From Roseihalotalea indica (GTDB lineage: Bacteria; Bacteroidota; Bacteroidia; Cytophagales; Cyclobacteriaceae): 64,000 bases of DNA. The stretch is from contig NZ_JAINFL010000002.1 in NCBI RefSeq assembly GCF_022458895.1, positions 62,001 to 126,000 on the forward strand, written 5' to 3'. The position numbers were made by a program, and so were the translations under genes. The notes under the pieces were generated by a model. That model saw only the letters and a program-made list of their open reading frames with translations. It had not been told where the DNA came from and did no database searches. This document shows, one piece after another, positions 1-9,658 of this stretch (position 1 is its first letter; every line of letters starts with the position of its first letter).

Positions 1-3000
1 ACGACTACTATTATGTTTTCAAGAAAGATGTCGAGGAACTGCCGGAAAAGCTAAAGAAAAGCAGTTTCTCAGGCAGTGTTCAAGCCGCTCCAGACGAAGC
101 GCAGAATATTTTGGCCTCGTTATCCGGATTTAACGTAGACGAACGAGCTTCTGTGATGGAGCAAACCATCACCGGGCAAATAATAGATCTGGAAAATAAT
201 GAGCCTCTACCCGGAGTCAATGTGTTTGCGGCCGGAACCACCACTGGTACGGTAACGGATATTGACGGCAATTACCGGATTACAGTAGGTGATGATGTGA
301 CTACCTTAATATTTTCTTCAGTAGGCTATACTACGGAAGAGGTGGCTATTAATGGACGGTCTGTCATCAACATATCAATGGCTCCGGATATTCAGGCATT
401 AAGCGAAGTAGTGGTTACGGCTTTAGGTATTGAGCGGGAAGCTAAATCGCTGGGGTATGCCACGGCAAAAGTAGAGCCGGAAAAGTTCACCGTAAATCGT
501 ACTCCCAATTTTGCCAACTCCCTGCAAGGCAAAGTAGCGGGAGTGAATATCACCGGATTAGGCTCCGGTCCGCAGGGCAGTAGTAAAATCCGTATCCGCG
601 GAATCTCCTCGTTTGGCGGCGATAATTCTCCGCTGATTGTGGTGAACGGGGTGCCGATTGATAACTCAAACTTTGGTGCCCGGGGTGAGTTTTCTGAGCG
701 CGGCTCCAACCGTACTTCCGATAGCGGTGATGGGCTGAGCAGCATTAACCCGGATGATATCACCTCCATGAACATCCTGAAGGGAGCGGCGGCCTCCGCC
801 CTCTACGGTTCCCGGGCTAAGGATGGGGTCATTATGATCACCACTCGCAACCGGGCCGCCGGTACCGGGGTACAACTGCAATACAATACCAACTACACTG
901 TAGACGTACCGCTGGATTTTACCGATTATCAGTATGAATACGGGCAGGGAGAAGGCGGCGTGCGGCCTACCTCGCCCCGGCCGGTTTCTGGAGTATGGAG
1001 CTTTGGAGAGAGGTTTGCGCCGGGTATGACCCAGATTTTGTTTGATGGCATCGAGGTTCCCTACGTTCCTCAGCGCAATAAGATCCGAGATTATTATCGA
1101 AATGGCTCCACCTTCGCCAATACGGTGACGATCTCATCCGGCAGCGAGTACGGCGGCTTTAGCCTGTCGGTTTCTAATATGGATAGCAAGGCTATTCTGC
1201 CGGGTTCTAACTACAACCGCAAAACCATCAACCTGGGCTTTACCCAAACCCTGGCTAATAAGCTGACCATTTCTGGTAATGTGAATTACTCTCGGGAAGA
1301 CCGGAAGAACCCACCCAACATTGCCGAGCAGGACTACAGCCCGGTGGTTATCTACACCCTGGCTACTTCCATGCCGCTGGACCTGCTGGAAGAATATGCC
1401 TTTGATGAGAATGGAGATGAGTTTCCATATTCCCGCTTTACCAACCGTACCAACCCATACTTTGCCTTGTCTCGCTTTGAGAACAATATGAAAGACCGCA
1501 TTTATGGAAACCTGACTGCCAAGTACAACTTTACCGACTGGCTGTATTTGCAGGCTCGTATAGGCCAGGACTACTACATGCGGGATCAGGATTATAACCT
1601 GCCTACTGGCTCTCAGCGGCAATCGTCTCCGCCGCCGGGGCTAGTCAATGGCGAGTATGTACAAGATCAACTCCGCTTCCGGGAAATTAATGCCGACTTT
1701 TTAGTAGGGCTTAATAAAGCTTTTGGCGACTTTGAACTGAACCTGAATCTGGGGGGCAACCAAATGTATCGCCGCTCCAACCGGAATAACATCCTGGCCG
1801 AGCTGTTCTACACTCGCGACAAATACACCATAGAAAACGCCAGCAAAGTAAGCCCTCAGTATTCTATCTCTGAGCGGCAGGTCAACTCATTGTATGGTTC
1901 GGCCGAGATCTCATACAAAGGATTCGCCTACCTGAACGCTACCACCCGTAACGACTGGTTCTCTACTTTATCACCTGAGAATCGCAGTATCCTCTACCCT
2001 TCCGTAACCGGTAGTTTTGTGTTCTCGCAGGCTTTTGCCGGGCTACCCAACTGGCTGTCGTTCGGTAAAATTCGGGCGGCGTATGCTGAGGTAGGAAGCG
2101 ATACGGATGTACAACCCTACGCCAACAACCTGTTTTATGGCATTAACACCCAACAGTTTCCTAACGAAGATGGCACGCCTCAGCCGGTAGCCAGCATCAG
2201 CGGGTCCGTAGTACCTAACACCGATCTGCGCCCTATGCGGGTAACCGAGAAGGAGATTGGGCTGGAGATGCAGTTGTTTGACAACCTCCGGTTTGAAGTG
2301 TCTTTCTACGATAAGGTATCCTCCGATCAGATTCTACAGGCTCAGGTATCGGATGCTTCCGGGTTTATCAACCAATTAATTAATGTTGGTAAAAGTGTGA
2401 ACCGGGGAATAGAAATGTTTGCTGCGGTATCACCCGTTCGTACCAATGATTTTGAATGGAACACCAGTGCCAATGCTTCATACAACACCTCAGAAGTACT
2501 CAGCCTGGGGGATGATGTAGACGGTACTTTTATTACGGTAGGTGAAGGAGAGTTTCACGGCGAACTCCGGCAGGAGGTGGGCAAACCTATGGCTCAGTTA
2601 TATGGTTGGGGCTGGCTGCGCGATGACCAGGGGCGGCAGGTATTTGATGCGACCAGCGGGCGCCCCCTGCGCTCTAGTGAGCAGATCAATTTCGGTAGTG
2701 CCATTCCCAAATGGATTGGCGGATTTACCAATAGCTTCCGCTACAAAAAAGCCAGTCTGTCTTTCCTGATCGACTTTAAACTGGGGCATAAGATGATCTC
2801 CGGAACGCACGTTAACGCCTACCGCCACGGACTGGATAAAGCCACGCTGGAAGGAAGAGACGTAGGCTATGTTGTTGGTGACGGGGTGATGATTGTGGAC
2901 GAAGTGACGAATGATGCCGGAGAGGTGATAGAAACTGTTTACGCTCCCAACACCGCTCAGGCCGAGATTCAACCCTATTACGAAACCATCCGTTCCGGCC

Positions 3001-3272
3001 GCATGTCTGAGCAGTCAGTGTTTAACGCCGGTTCGTGGCAACTGCGGCAGATCACGGTGGGGTATGATTTCACCAGCCTGCTTTCTTCGGTCAACTTTAT
3101 TCAGAGTGCTCGCCTGAGCCTGGTTGCCAACAATGTGGCGGTGCTGAAACAGTGGGTACCTCACATCCACCCCGACCAGAACGGACTGATCTCCGATAAC
3201 CTGATTGGCCTGGAAGCTACCGGCCTGCCCATCACCCGCAGTATGGGATTTAATCTGAACATAAAATTTTAA
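1..3272 (+). CDS. SusC/RagA-family TonB-linked outer membrane receptor, 5' truncated
   Basis: This is the outer membrane barrel of a SusC/SusD nutrient importer; it moves oligosaccharides or peptides into the periplasm using TonB energy. The frame is open from base 3, so the true start lies upstream and the gene is cut by the window edge. The first residues (YYYVF...) may be the end of an STN or linker region. Next come a carboxypeptidase-D-like regulatory domain (TGQIIDLENNEPLPGVNV), the plug (SLQGKVAGVNI, IRIRGISSFGG, NILKGAAASALYGSRAKDGV) and a long beta barrel ending in FNLNIKF, a typical C-terminal outer-membrane signature. The SusD partner starts 26 bp downstream. The substrate cannot be read from sequence; the following aldarate genes suggest a uronate- or aldarate-containing glycan, which is inference. 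Confidence 0.95.
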   Translation, partial: DYYYVFKKDVEELPEKLKKSSFSGSVQAAPDEAQNILASLSGFNVDERASVMEQTITGQIIDLENNEPLPGVNVFAAGTTTGTVTDIDGNYRITVGDDVTTLIFSSVGYTTEEVAINGRSVINISMAPDIQALSEVVVTALGIEREAKSLGYATAKVEPEKFTVNRTPNFANSLQGKVAGVNITGLGSGPQGSSKIRIRGISSFGGDNSPLIVVNGVPIDNSNFGARGEFSERGSNRTSDSGDGLSSINPDDITSMNILKGAAASALYGSRAKDGVIMITTRNRAAGTGVQLQYNTNYTVDVPLDFTDYQYEYGQGEGGVRPTSPRPVSGVWSFGERFAPGMTQILFDGIEVPYVPQRNKIRDYYRNGSTFANTVTISSGSEYGGFSLSVSNMDSKAILPGSNYNRKTINLGFTQTLANKLTISGNVNYSREDRKNPPNIAEQDYSPVVIYTLATSMPLDLLEEYAFDENGDEFPYSRFTNRTNPYFALSRFENNMKDRIYGNLTAKYNFTDWLYLQARIGQDYYMRDQDYNLPTGSQRQSSPPPGLVNGEYVQDQLRFREINADFLVGLNKAFGDFELNLNLGGNQMYRRSNRNNILAELFYTRDKYTIENASKVSPQYSISERQVNSLYGSAEISYKGFAYLNATTRNDWFSTLSPENRSILYPSVTGSFVFSQAFAGLPNWLSFGKIRAAYAEVGSDTDVQPYANNLFYGINTQQFPNEDGTPQPVASISGSVVPNTDLRPMRVTEKEIGLEMQLFDNLRFEVSFYDKVSSDQILQAQVSDASGFINQLINVGKSVNRGIEMFAAVSPVRTNDFEWNTSANASYNTSEVLSLGDDVDGTFITVGEGEFHGELRQEVGKPMAQLYGWGWLRDDQGRQVFDATSGRPLRSSEQINFGSAIPKWIGGFTNSFRYKKASLSFLIDFKLGHKMISGTHVNAYRHGLDKATLEGRDVGYVVGDGVMIVDEVTNDAGEVIETVYAPNTAQAEIQPYYETIRSGRMSEQSVFNAGSWQLRQITVGYDFTSLLSSVNFIQSARLSLVANNVAVLKQWVPHIHPDQNGLISDNLIGLEATGLPITRSMGFNLNIKF

Positions 3273-3316
3273 TCGTTGCGGCTGAATTTATTCTCACCAT
3301 GCAAGACCAAAAAATT

Positions 3317-4846
3317 ATGAAAAATATTAATACCTACTTCTGGAGCAGTCTGCTGGCCATGATCTTCATTGTTGGCTGCGACGACGGATTTGATGAAATG
3401 AATACTAACCCGGTGCGCCTGACGTCTGTAGACCCGACCTTTCAGCTAAACTACGCTATTATTGAAAGCTCGCTGGAGTACAATAACCTGACGTACGAAA
3501 CCACCATCGTGCGGCAGATGATCACCCCGTTTACCGGTGTTGGTACGGGCGGGAACCTCAATCAGGATAACCGCTCGGCCACCCAGGGCAACTGGCAGAA
3601 GTACTACCGAAATGTGGTTAAAAACATTATTGATGTGGTGGAGCGCACGCAGGATGACCCTGAGCAGTCTAACCTGTACAACATGGCCCGAATCTGGCGA
3701 GCCTATGCCTTCCTCATCCTGACGGATACCTACGGAGATATTCCGTATACCGAAGCTGGACTGGCTTTTCTGGAAGGAACGGTCTTTCCAACATACGATA
3801 GTCAGGAAGCAGTGTATACCGATATTCTAAATGAACTGGAAGCAGCTTCGGCGGCACTAAGTGATGCTCAGCCCATTGCGGCGCAGGACATTCTATACAA
3901 AGGCGATGTGGTTCGATGGCGGCGATTAGGTAATTCTCTTCTGCTTCGGGCAGCGATGCGGCTGACCAAAGCGAACCCTTCCTTAGCGCAGGAATATGCC
4001 GCCAAAGCCGTGGGGGGAGGGCTGATGCAATCCAACAACGACAATGCTCTCGTCCGGCACGATGCTAATTTCAGGAACAATGTAGGCACCAACCTCAATG
4101 GCGGGCAAGCACCTTTCTATTATCTGGATCAGGAGTTTGTCAATTTTCTTAAAGAGAACAATGATCCTCGGTTGGAGTCTATCGCAGTGCGCTACGTGAG
4201 TGCTGAAAGCGGAGCCGAGCAAACCGAAGAAATTGCTGACCGCTCGTTTGATGCCCAGGTTGGCATGCCGCAGGGCTACGACAACACCACCATCCCGCCG
4301 GTAGCGGAAGCCGATGGCCTGGCCAGCCTGTTCGCCTACAGTCAGCTTGACCGCCGGCGGCTCGGTGACCCGGAAGCGCCCAGTTTTCTGGTAACCTATG
4401 CCCAGACGCAGCTATTGTTAGCCGAAGCAACGTTTCGGGGTTGGGCGCAGGGCGATGCAGCAGCGATATACCACAGCGGCATAGAAGCCAACATGCAGCA
4501 GTTTGCCGAGTGGCCCGGTGATACTGAAATTACTCAGGATGAAATAGATGCCTACCTCCAAGCGCATCCGCTGGAAGCCGGAATGGAACTGGAGCAGATC
4601 AATACCCAATACTGGGTGGCATCTTTCCTGATTGGCCCGGAGGCCTTTGCAAACTTCCGCCGCAGCGGGTACCCGGAGGTGGCTCCCAACCCCTACCCCG
4701 GCAGTGATTTGAAAAACGAAGACTTTATCCGCCGCCTCACCTACCCGGATTCAGAACTAACCGTAAATAAACAAAACGTAGATGCCGCCATCGGTCGCCA
4801 GGGCCCAGACATACTGGATACCCGGGTGTGGTGGGATAAGAATTGA
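3317..4846 (+). CDS. SusD/RagB-family nutrient-binding lipoprotein
   Basis: Surface lipoprotein that lids the preceding SusC barrel and captures the substrate. I prefer the ATG at 3317 because it gives MKNINTYF followed by a hydrophobic stretch and a lipobox ending FIVG-C. An in-frame ATG at 3299 would add six residues ahead of the signal peptide. The mature part is a tetratricopeptide-rich SusD-like body (NMARIWRAYAFLILTDTYGD, YAQTQLLLAEATFRG) that fits the SusD-like_2 branch, about 500 residues. It directly follows SusC and is surely co-transcribed. SusD proteins diverge too fast for the ligand to be guessed. Confidence 0.93.
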   Translation: MKNINTYFWSSLLAMIFIVGCDDGFDEMNTNPVRLTSVDPTFQLNYAIIESSLEYNNLTYETTIVRQMITPFTGVGTGGNLNQDNRSATQGNWQKYYRNVVKNIIDVVERTQDDPEQSNLYNMARIWRAYAFLILTDTYGDIPYTEAGLAFLEGTVFPTYDSQEAVYTDILNELEAASAALSDAQPIAAQDILYKGDVVRWRRLGNSLLLRAAMRLTKANPSLAQEYAAKAVGGGLMQSNNDNALVRHDANFRNNVGTNLNGGQAPFYYLDQEFVNFLKENNDPRLESIAVRYVSAESGAEQTEEIADRSFDAQVGMPQGYDNTTIPPVAEADGLASLFAYSQLDRRRLGDPEAPSFLVTYAQTQLLLAEATFRGWAQGDAAAIYHSGIEANMQQFAEWPGDTEITQDEIDAYLQAHPLEAGMELEQINTQYWVASFLIGPEAFANFRRSGYPEVAPNPYPGSDLKNEDFIRRLTYPDSELTVNKQNVDAAIGRQGPDILDTRVWWDKN

Positions 4847-4847
4847 C

Positions 4848-4922
4848 AAGAAGTCCGAAGACCGGAGTCGGGAGACCGAAGAAGAAAAAACTTCTGACTT
4901 CCGTCTTCGGACTTCCGACTCT
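4848..4922. repeat. Imperfect hairpin made of GAAGTCCGAAGAC words
   Basis: Just after the SusD stop, GAAGTCCGAAGAC (4850-4862) is perfectly inverted as GTCTTCGGACTTC (4903-4915). The surrounding bases extend the stem imperfectly around an A-rich loop. It could end or attenuate the susCD transcript before the aldolase gene, but no T-tract follows. It belongs to the class of word-like inverted spacers seen elsewhere in the window. Confidence 0.75.
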
Positions 4923-4949
4923 GAAAACAGTACACACAAATCATTCATA

Positions 4950-5711
4950 ATGAAACAATTAAAGAAGAGAATTGCGGCCGGAGAGACGGTGAACGGATGC
5001 TGGCTGAACCTGGGGAGTAGCGTGACGGCCGAGATTGTAGGTGCCGCTGGTTTTGACTGGGTACTGATTGATCTGGAACACGGGGCGGGTTCGGAGAAAG
5101 ACGTGCTGCATCAGCTTCAGGCATTAGAGCACACTCCGGCTGCGCCCATCATCCGGGTAGAAAGTTCGGAGCGGCAACGCTTTCATCGGGTGCTGGATAT
5201 GGGAGCCGAAGGAATCATGTGTCCCCGGGTGGGCAATGTGGAGGAAGCCAAAAAGGTAGTGAGTGCTCTGCGGTATCCACCGGATGGAAGCCGGGGAGTG
5301 GCTAAAATGGTGCGGGCTACCGGTTTTGGTCAGCATTTTACCGAGTATCATCAGAATGCCAAGGATGATATTCTAGGCATTGTGCAGATCGAGACCTTGG
5401 AGGTGCTGGACCATCTGGATGCCATGGCCGCCCTGGATGGAGTGGATGTGCTGTTCATCGGTCCGGCTGATCTGTCTATGGCGCTGGGGCACTTCGGTGA
5501 TTTTGAGCATCCGCAATTCAAAGAAGCGCTGAAAGCTACCGTGAGCGCGGCTGAGAAAGCCGGGAAAGCGACGGGAATCCTGCTTTTTAATCCGGATGAT
5601 TTTTCAACTTACCATGAAATGGGAATCCGGGTGATTGCTTGCGGAGCTGATGCCACTTTCGTAGCCAATGGTGCACGACAAATGGCGCAAAGGCTCAATG
5701 CTTTTAAGTAA
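4950..5711 (+). CDS. garL: HpcH/HpaI-family class II aldolase (keto-deoxy-glucarate aldolase-like)
   Basis: Metal-dependent retro-aldol enzyme; in this neighbourhood it probably splits 5-keto-4-deoxyglucarate into pyruvate and tartronate semialdehyde. The start is the ATG at 4950 (MKQLKKRIAAGE), which gives 253 residues, the family length. Upstream in-frame codons run into the hairpin and are not coding. Visible active-site motifs are IDLEHG (general base H44), IIRV (R69), VQIET (metal ligand E148) and GPADLSMALG (metal ligand D174), each about one position from HpaI numbering. Cytoplasmic. The GarL assignment rests on the neighbouring GarR and GudD homologues; other 2-keto-3-deoxy-sugar-acid aldolases of the family cannot be excluded. 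Confidence 0.85.
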   Translation: MKQLKKRIAAGETVNGCWLNLGSSVTAEIVGAAGFDWVLIDLEHGAGSEKDVLHQLQALEHTPAAPIIRVESSERQRFHRVLDMGAEGIMCPRVGNVEEAKKVVSALRYPPDGSRGVAKMVRATGFGQHFTEYHQNAKDDILGIVQIETLEVLDHLDAMAALDGVDVLFIGPADLSMALGHFGDFEHPQFKEALKATVSAAEKAGKATGILLFNPDDFSTYHEMGIRVIACGADATFVANGARQMAQRLNAFK

Positions 5712-5767
5712 AAAAGGATTGAGAGATTGAATTGGTGAAGGTTTGAATGAGTGAATCCTCTGCCTCG

Positions 5768-5811
5768 CTCAGAGTCTCCGTGCGCTGGCTCCGCTCGTAG
5801 AGGACTCTGAG
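5768..5811 (+). repeat. Dispersed palindromic repeat, copy A (44 bp)
   Basis: The outer arms CTCAGAGT and ACTCTGAG are inverted complements around a GC-rich core. Compared with copies B-D the core is diverged and carries two extra bases. It lies between the aldolase and permease genes. The flanks are themselves inverted: GGATTGAGAG and GAATGAGTGAAT words on the left, ATTCATTCATTCC and TAATCC words on the right. No open reading frame covers it. Confidence 0.85.
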
Positions 5812-5938
5812 CACTAAATGTGATTGATAAATTATTGATTAACAGACATTTATTCATTCATTCCATCCCTTAATCCTTGCCTTAAAAGCAAATAAGTGAG
5901 GCCAGAAGAAATACAACAACTTATGCTATCGACAACCT

Positions 5939-7372
5939 ATGTTATTTACAGATCCTTTATTCATTCTGCTTATTGGTGTGCTTATTGTCGTGGGCGGCAT
6001 TATCGGACTTCGCCTGCATCCTTTTCTGGCACTGCTGCTGGGGGCTTTTGTGGTTGCGGAACTGACTCCCGCATCAGCCCTTGAGCAATATGTGTTGAGC
6101 AAGGGCGGTACAGAAGCGGCTGCTCAGGCACTATCAGCCCGGGCGGTGGGTGAACGAATTGCCCTACAGTTTGGGGATACCTGTGCCAAGATCGGTATTC
6201 TGATTGCTATGGCTTCCATCATCGGCAAATGCCTGCTGGAAAGCGGCGGAGCCGAACGCATTGTGCGCTCTACCCTGCTGATCACCGGTACCTCACGTGC
6301 TCCGCTCACCTTTTTGGGTAGCAGTTTTTTTATCGGTATTCCGGTTTTCTTTGATACCGTTTTTTATCTGATGATTCCCTTAGCCAAGGCTATGGCGATG
6401 CGGATTGGAAAGAACTATCTCTTTCTGGTGCTCTGCATTACGGCCGGAGCGGCCATGGCTAACTCGCTAGTACCGCCTACACCCGGTCCGTTGTTTCTGG
6501 TGAGCGAGATGCAGATTCCTATCGGCATGATGATGATTGGGGGTATTCTGGTAGGTACCGTCACTATTATAGCGGGGTACTTCTTCGCCGCCTGGGCCAA
6601 TCGGAAGTGGCCAATCCCCCTGCGCGATTCAGTAGATGCTCCGCTGAAAAACATTCGCACGCTTTCCGCTCGTACCGATCTGCAACTGCCCCCGCTCTGG
6701 CTATCTGTTTTACCCATCCTGATTCCGCTGGTATTTATCAGTGCCAATGCGGCGTTAAACACTTTTTTTGAGCCACGGAACACTAGCGGTCTGTTGTACA
6801 ACACCGTGCAGTATCTGGGAGAGAAAAATATTGCTCTGATTGCCGGCGGGCTATCGGCTTTGATCCTGTTGGCTATTCAGAAGCGAGGCAACAAACAGGA
6901 GTTGCTGGAGTCAGTACAGACGGCCCTGATGAGCGGGGGCATGATCATTTTAATTACGGCCGCCGGTGGAGCGTTTGGCGGCATGTTGCAACAAACCGGC
7001 ATTAGCGAGCGTATTGGCGGATTAACCCAGGATTTTCAGATGGCCTTACTGCCACTCGCCTTTTTGATTACGGCGGTAGTCAGAACAGCCCAGGGGTCGG
7101 CTACCGTGGCTATGATTACCGCTTCGGGAATTCTGGCGGGCCTGGCTACCAGCACGCATCTGGAGTATCATCAACTATACATCGGTCTGGCTATCGCCTG
7201 CGGATCAAAGCTTGTTCCCTGGATGAACGACAGCGGTTTCTGGATTGTGTGCAAGATGAGTAACCTGACCGAACAAGAAGCCCTAAAGACCTTTTCGCCA
7301 CTGCTCACCATCATGGGCATCACCGGGCTCATCGTGATTCTAATTGCCGCAAAGCTGTTTCCGTTGGTGTGA
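5939..7372 (+). CDS. GntP-family sugar-acid:H+ symporter
   Basis: Inner membrane permease of the gluconate:H+ symporter family, 477 residues with about 12 or more hydrophobic segments. Recognisable family patterns are NSLVPPTPGPLFL near residue 180, TAQGSATVAMITASG near residue 385 and SKLVPWMNDSGFW near residue 425. Family members carry gluconate, galactarate-like acids, idonate or hydroxy acids. Being between the aldolase and the semialdehyde reductase, it most likely imports the aldarate or a related acid; this is inference. The ATG at 5939 opens MLFTDPLFILLIG, which starts directly in the first membrane helix. Confidence 0.93.
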   Translation: MLFTDPLFILLIGVLIVVGGIIGLRLHPFLALLLGAFVVAELTPASALEQYVLSKGGTEAAAQALSARAVGERIALQFGDTCAKIGILIAMASIIGKCLLESGGAERIVRSTLLITGTSRAPLTFLGSSFFIGIPVFFDTVFYLMIPLAKAMAMRIGKNYLFLVLCITAGAAMANSLVPPTPGPLFLVSEMQIPIGMMMIGGILVGTVTIIAGYFFAAWANRKWPIPLRDSVDAPLKNIRTLSARTDLQLPPLWLSVLPILIPLVFISANAALNTFFEPRNTSGLLYNTVQYLGEKNIALIAGGLSALILLAIQKRGNKQELLESVQTALMSGGMIILITAAGGAFGGMLQQTGISERIGGLTQDFQMALLPLAFLITAVVRTAQGSATVAMITASGILAGLATSTHLEYHQLYIGLAIACGSKLVPWMNDSGFWIVCKMSNLTEQEALKTFSPLLTIMGITGLIVILIAAKLFPLV

Positions 7373-7378
7373 GCGAAG

Positions 7379-7505
7379 GAGTTAGTGAATTAAAGAATGA
7401 GTGAATGGTGGAATAAGCAAACATGAGCAAGCGCATCTAAAATAGTTCAGTATTTATTCACTCAATCAATCATTCATTCATTCTATCACTCAGTAATTCA
7501 GTCAT
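7379..7505. repeat. Spacer with inverted degenerate GAATGAGTGAAT tracts
   Basis: The spacer between the permease and reductase genes starts with tracts such as GAATGAGTGAAT and ends with their inverted counterpart (ATTCACTCAATC, CATTCATTCATTC). The match is degenerate but the opposite orientation of the two tracts is clear. No gene or terminator is seen. Confidence 0.55.
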
Positions 7506-7542
7506 TTTCAATTTTACAACTGATATAACATACCTGTACAAC

Positions 7543-8418
7543 ATGGAAAAAATCGGATTTATTGGATTAGGAATTATGGGGAAACCCATGGCACTGAACT
7601 TAGTCAAGGCGGGATACTCGCTGGTGGTATCGGATAAGAACAAAGATGCTGACGCGCTGGTGAAGGCTGGCGCCACGGCACTTTCAAGCAATAAAGATAT
7701 TGCCGGGGAGTGCAATGTGATCATCACCATGCTGCCGGATTCGCCAGAGGTGGAGGAAGTGGTGCTGGGCAAGGGTGGAGTGATAGATGGCATTCGGGAA
7801 GGCTCGCTCTTCATTGATATGTCTACCATTGCGCCTTCTACCGCAAAAAAAGTGTACGAAAAGATGCAGACGCAAGGCGTGGAAGCGCTGGATGCTCCGG
7901 TATCCGGTGGGCAGGTAGGAGCCGAAGCCGGTTCAGTATCGTTTATGGTGGGCGGCAGTGAAGCTGCCTTTGAGCGGGCTCACCCTCTGTTTGAAGTGAT
8001 GGGAAAGAACATTGTGCGAATTGGCGAAGCCGGAGCCGGACAAACCACCAAGGCCTGCAACCAGATTATCGTTGGCATGACCATTCAGGCCGTAGCCGAA
8101 GCCTTTATGCTGGCTAAAAAAGCGGGGCTGGATCTGGCAAAAATGCGGGAAGCATTACTGGGCGGGTTTGCCCAGAGCCGCATTCTGGATTTGCACGGAC
8201 AGCGCATTATCGATCAGAACTTTCAACCCGGCTTTAAAATCAAGCTCCACCGTAAGGATATGAATATTGCTTTGCAGGCCGGACGAGAGTATTCGGTGCC
8301 TCTGCACGGTTCGGCCCAGGTAGCTGCCCACATGGATGCTATACTGGCTCAGGGTAACGGCGAGTTAGACCATAGCGCCATTGCCCTGTTGTTAGCGCAA
8401 TTATCTGACGCCTCCTGA
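7543..8418 (+). CDS. garR: 2-hydroxy-3-oxopropionate (tartronate semialdehyde) reductase
   Basis: Beta-hydroxyacid dehydrogenase that reduces tartronate semialdehyde to D-glycerate with NAD(P)H, the last dedicated step of aldarate catabolism. The 291-residue protein has the N-terminal Rossmann motif GFIGLGIMGKPMA (residues 5-17), the substrate loop DAPVSGGQVGAEAGS (117-131), the catalytic lysine K170 with N174 in GAGQTTKACNQI, and the C-terminal KLHRKDMNIAL helix. Length and motifs fit GarR/GlxR better than 3-hydroxyisobutyrate dehydrogenase, though the two subfamilies are close. No glycerate kinase is visible in the window. Confidence 0.88.
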   Translation: MEKIGFIGLGIMGKPMALNLVKAGYSLVVSDKNKDADALVKAGATALSSNKDIAGECNVIITMLPDSPEVEEVVLGKGGVIDGIREGSLFIDMSTIAPSTAKKVYEKMQTQGVEALDAPVSGGQVGAEAGSVSFMVGGSEAAFERAHPLFEVMGKNIVRIGEAGAGQTTKACNQIIVGMTIQAVAEAFMLAKKAGLDLAKMREALLGGFAQSRILDLHGQRIIDQNFQPGFKIKLHRKDMNIALQAGREYSVPLHGSAQVAAHMDAILAQGNGELDHSAIALLLAQLSDAS

Positions 8419-8459
8419 AATTGATCCTACACTTCTACAACACCTAAAACACCAACATC

Positions 8460-9620
8460 ATGAAATCAGATTCACTGCCCCGGCGCAATTTTTTCAAAAC
8501 AATCTCCGCCGGATCGTTAGGCGCCGTAGCCCTGAGCCATAGCTCGGCTGAGGCCAAAGCTCGTGCGCCCCGAAAGATCAAAAAAGAAGTACGTATGAAA
8601 GTCGGTTGCCAGCACGGCGGCACCACTACTGAAAATCTGGAATTTCTGGCCCGCCACGGGGTTTTCAATATGGATGGGGGATCGCCCAAAGAGATTCCCG
8701 GAAAAGGCTGGGATCTGGATGATTCTCTGGCTAAGAAGGAAATGTGCGAAAAGTACGGTATCACCCTGGATGCGTATCACCTGCCTTTGTCTTCGGCCGG
8801 TATCAAAAAAGTAACTACACCGAACATTATGCTGGGCAAGAATCCGGAGCGCGACCGGGAGATTGAGATGATTCAGCAGATGATTGAAGTAGCCGGAAAA
8901 ACCGGGGTGAAGGCGTTGCTGTATAACACCATCATCTTACCGATTTTACGCACCGGACGAACGGTAGACCCTACCCGGGGCAATGCTTCCTACAGCACCT
9001 GGAATTACGAAGAAGCCGTAAAGCGGGGCATGGATAAAGAACTGTTTATTGGTGAGACAGTGGATATTGATGAAATCTACGAACGCATCACCTATTTTCT
9101 GGACCGGGTACTCCCCGTAGCCGAAGAGTACAATGTAAAATTAGCCAACCACATTGCTGACCCCCCGGCTCCGGTAGGTTACGCCGGAATTACTCGCTGG
9201 AATAGCCCTCATGTATTCGAAGGAATCAAGCGATTTGCTCAGTTGTACGACAGCCCCTCGCACGGCTTTAACCTATGCCTGGGTTCCACAGCCGAGGGTT
9301 TGAAAGACCCTAAAACTGAAATTCTGTCGATCATCCGGTGGGTGGGTGAGCGAAACCAGATTTTCAATATTCACCTGCGGAACATCAAAGGCGGCTGGAA
9401 TAACTTTCAGGAAGTGTACCCTGACAACGGCGATATGGATTTTCACCTGATCATCCGCGCTCTTCGCGATGTGGGGTACGAAGGCATGGTGATGCCCGAC
9501 CATATTCCTCATCACGAAGACCCGGCCAGCGGCTTGCAGGGCCATGCGTTTGCGTTCGGCTATATCAAAGCCCTTATTCATGCCGTTAACAACGAATCTG
9601 CTGAAGATTTTGAAGGATGA
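8460..9620 (+). CDS. Exported mannonate dehydratase-like (UxuA-family) TIM-barrel protein
   Basis: The 386-residue protein starts with a twin-arginine signal (PRRNFFK followed by a short hydrophobic stretch to about residue 30), so it is probably exported folded. The rest resembles UxuA-type mannonate dehydratases: LANHIADPPAP (H231), GFNLCLGSTAEG (C273), FNIHLRNIKGG (H305) and GMVMPDHIPHH (D347) match the family's metal-site positions. The size is near UxuA's 350-400 residues. Cytoplasmic UxuA has no Tat signal, so this may be a periplasmic relative acting on a sugar acid. It is 41 bp downstream of the reductase, in the same operon. The substrate is unknown. Confidence 0.8.
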   Translation: MKSDSLPRRNFFKTISAGSLGAVALSHSSAEAKARAPRKIKKEVRMKVGCQHGGTTTENLEFLARHGVFNMDGGSPKEIPGKGWDLDDSLAKKEMCEKYGITLDAYHLPLSSAGIKKVTTPNIMLGKNPERDREIEMIQQMIEVAGKTGVKALLYNTIILPILRTGRTVDPTRGNASYSTWNYEEAVKRGMDKELFIGETVDIDEIYERITYFLDRVLPVAEEYNVKLANHIADPPAPVGYAGITRWNSPHVFEGIKRFAQLYDSPSHGFNLCLGSTAEGLKDPKTEILSIIRWVGERNQIFNIHLRNIKGGWNNFQEVYPDNGDMDFHLIIRALRDVGYEGMVMPDHIPHHEDPASGLQGHAFAFGYIKALIHAVNNESAEDFEG

Positions 9621-9658
9621 AGTATCATGGTTTTAAATTCATACAAGAAATCTGAATT

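Noticed and set aside
5896..6084. Alternative GTG-initiated frame across the permease start
   Set aside because: Wrong frame for the permease, no recognisable protein, and overlaps a clear membrane protein gene.
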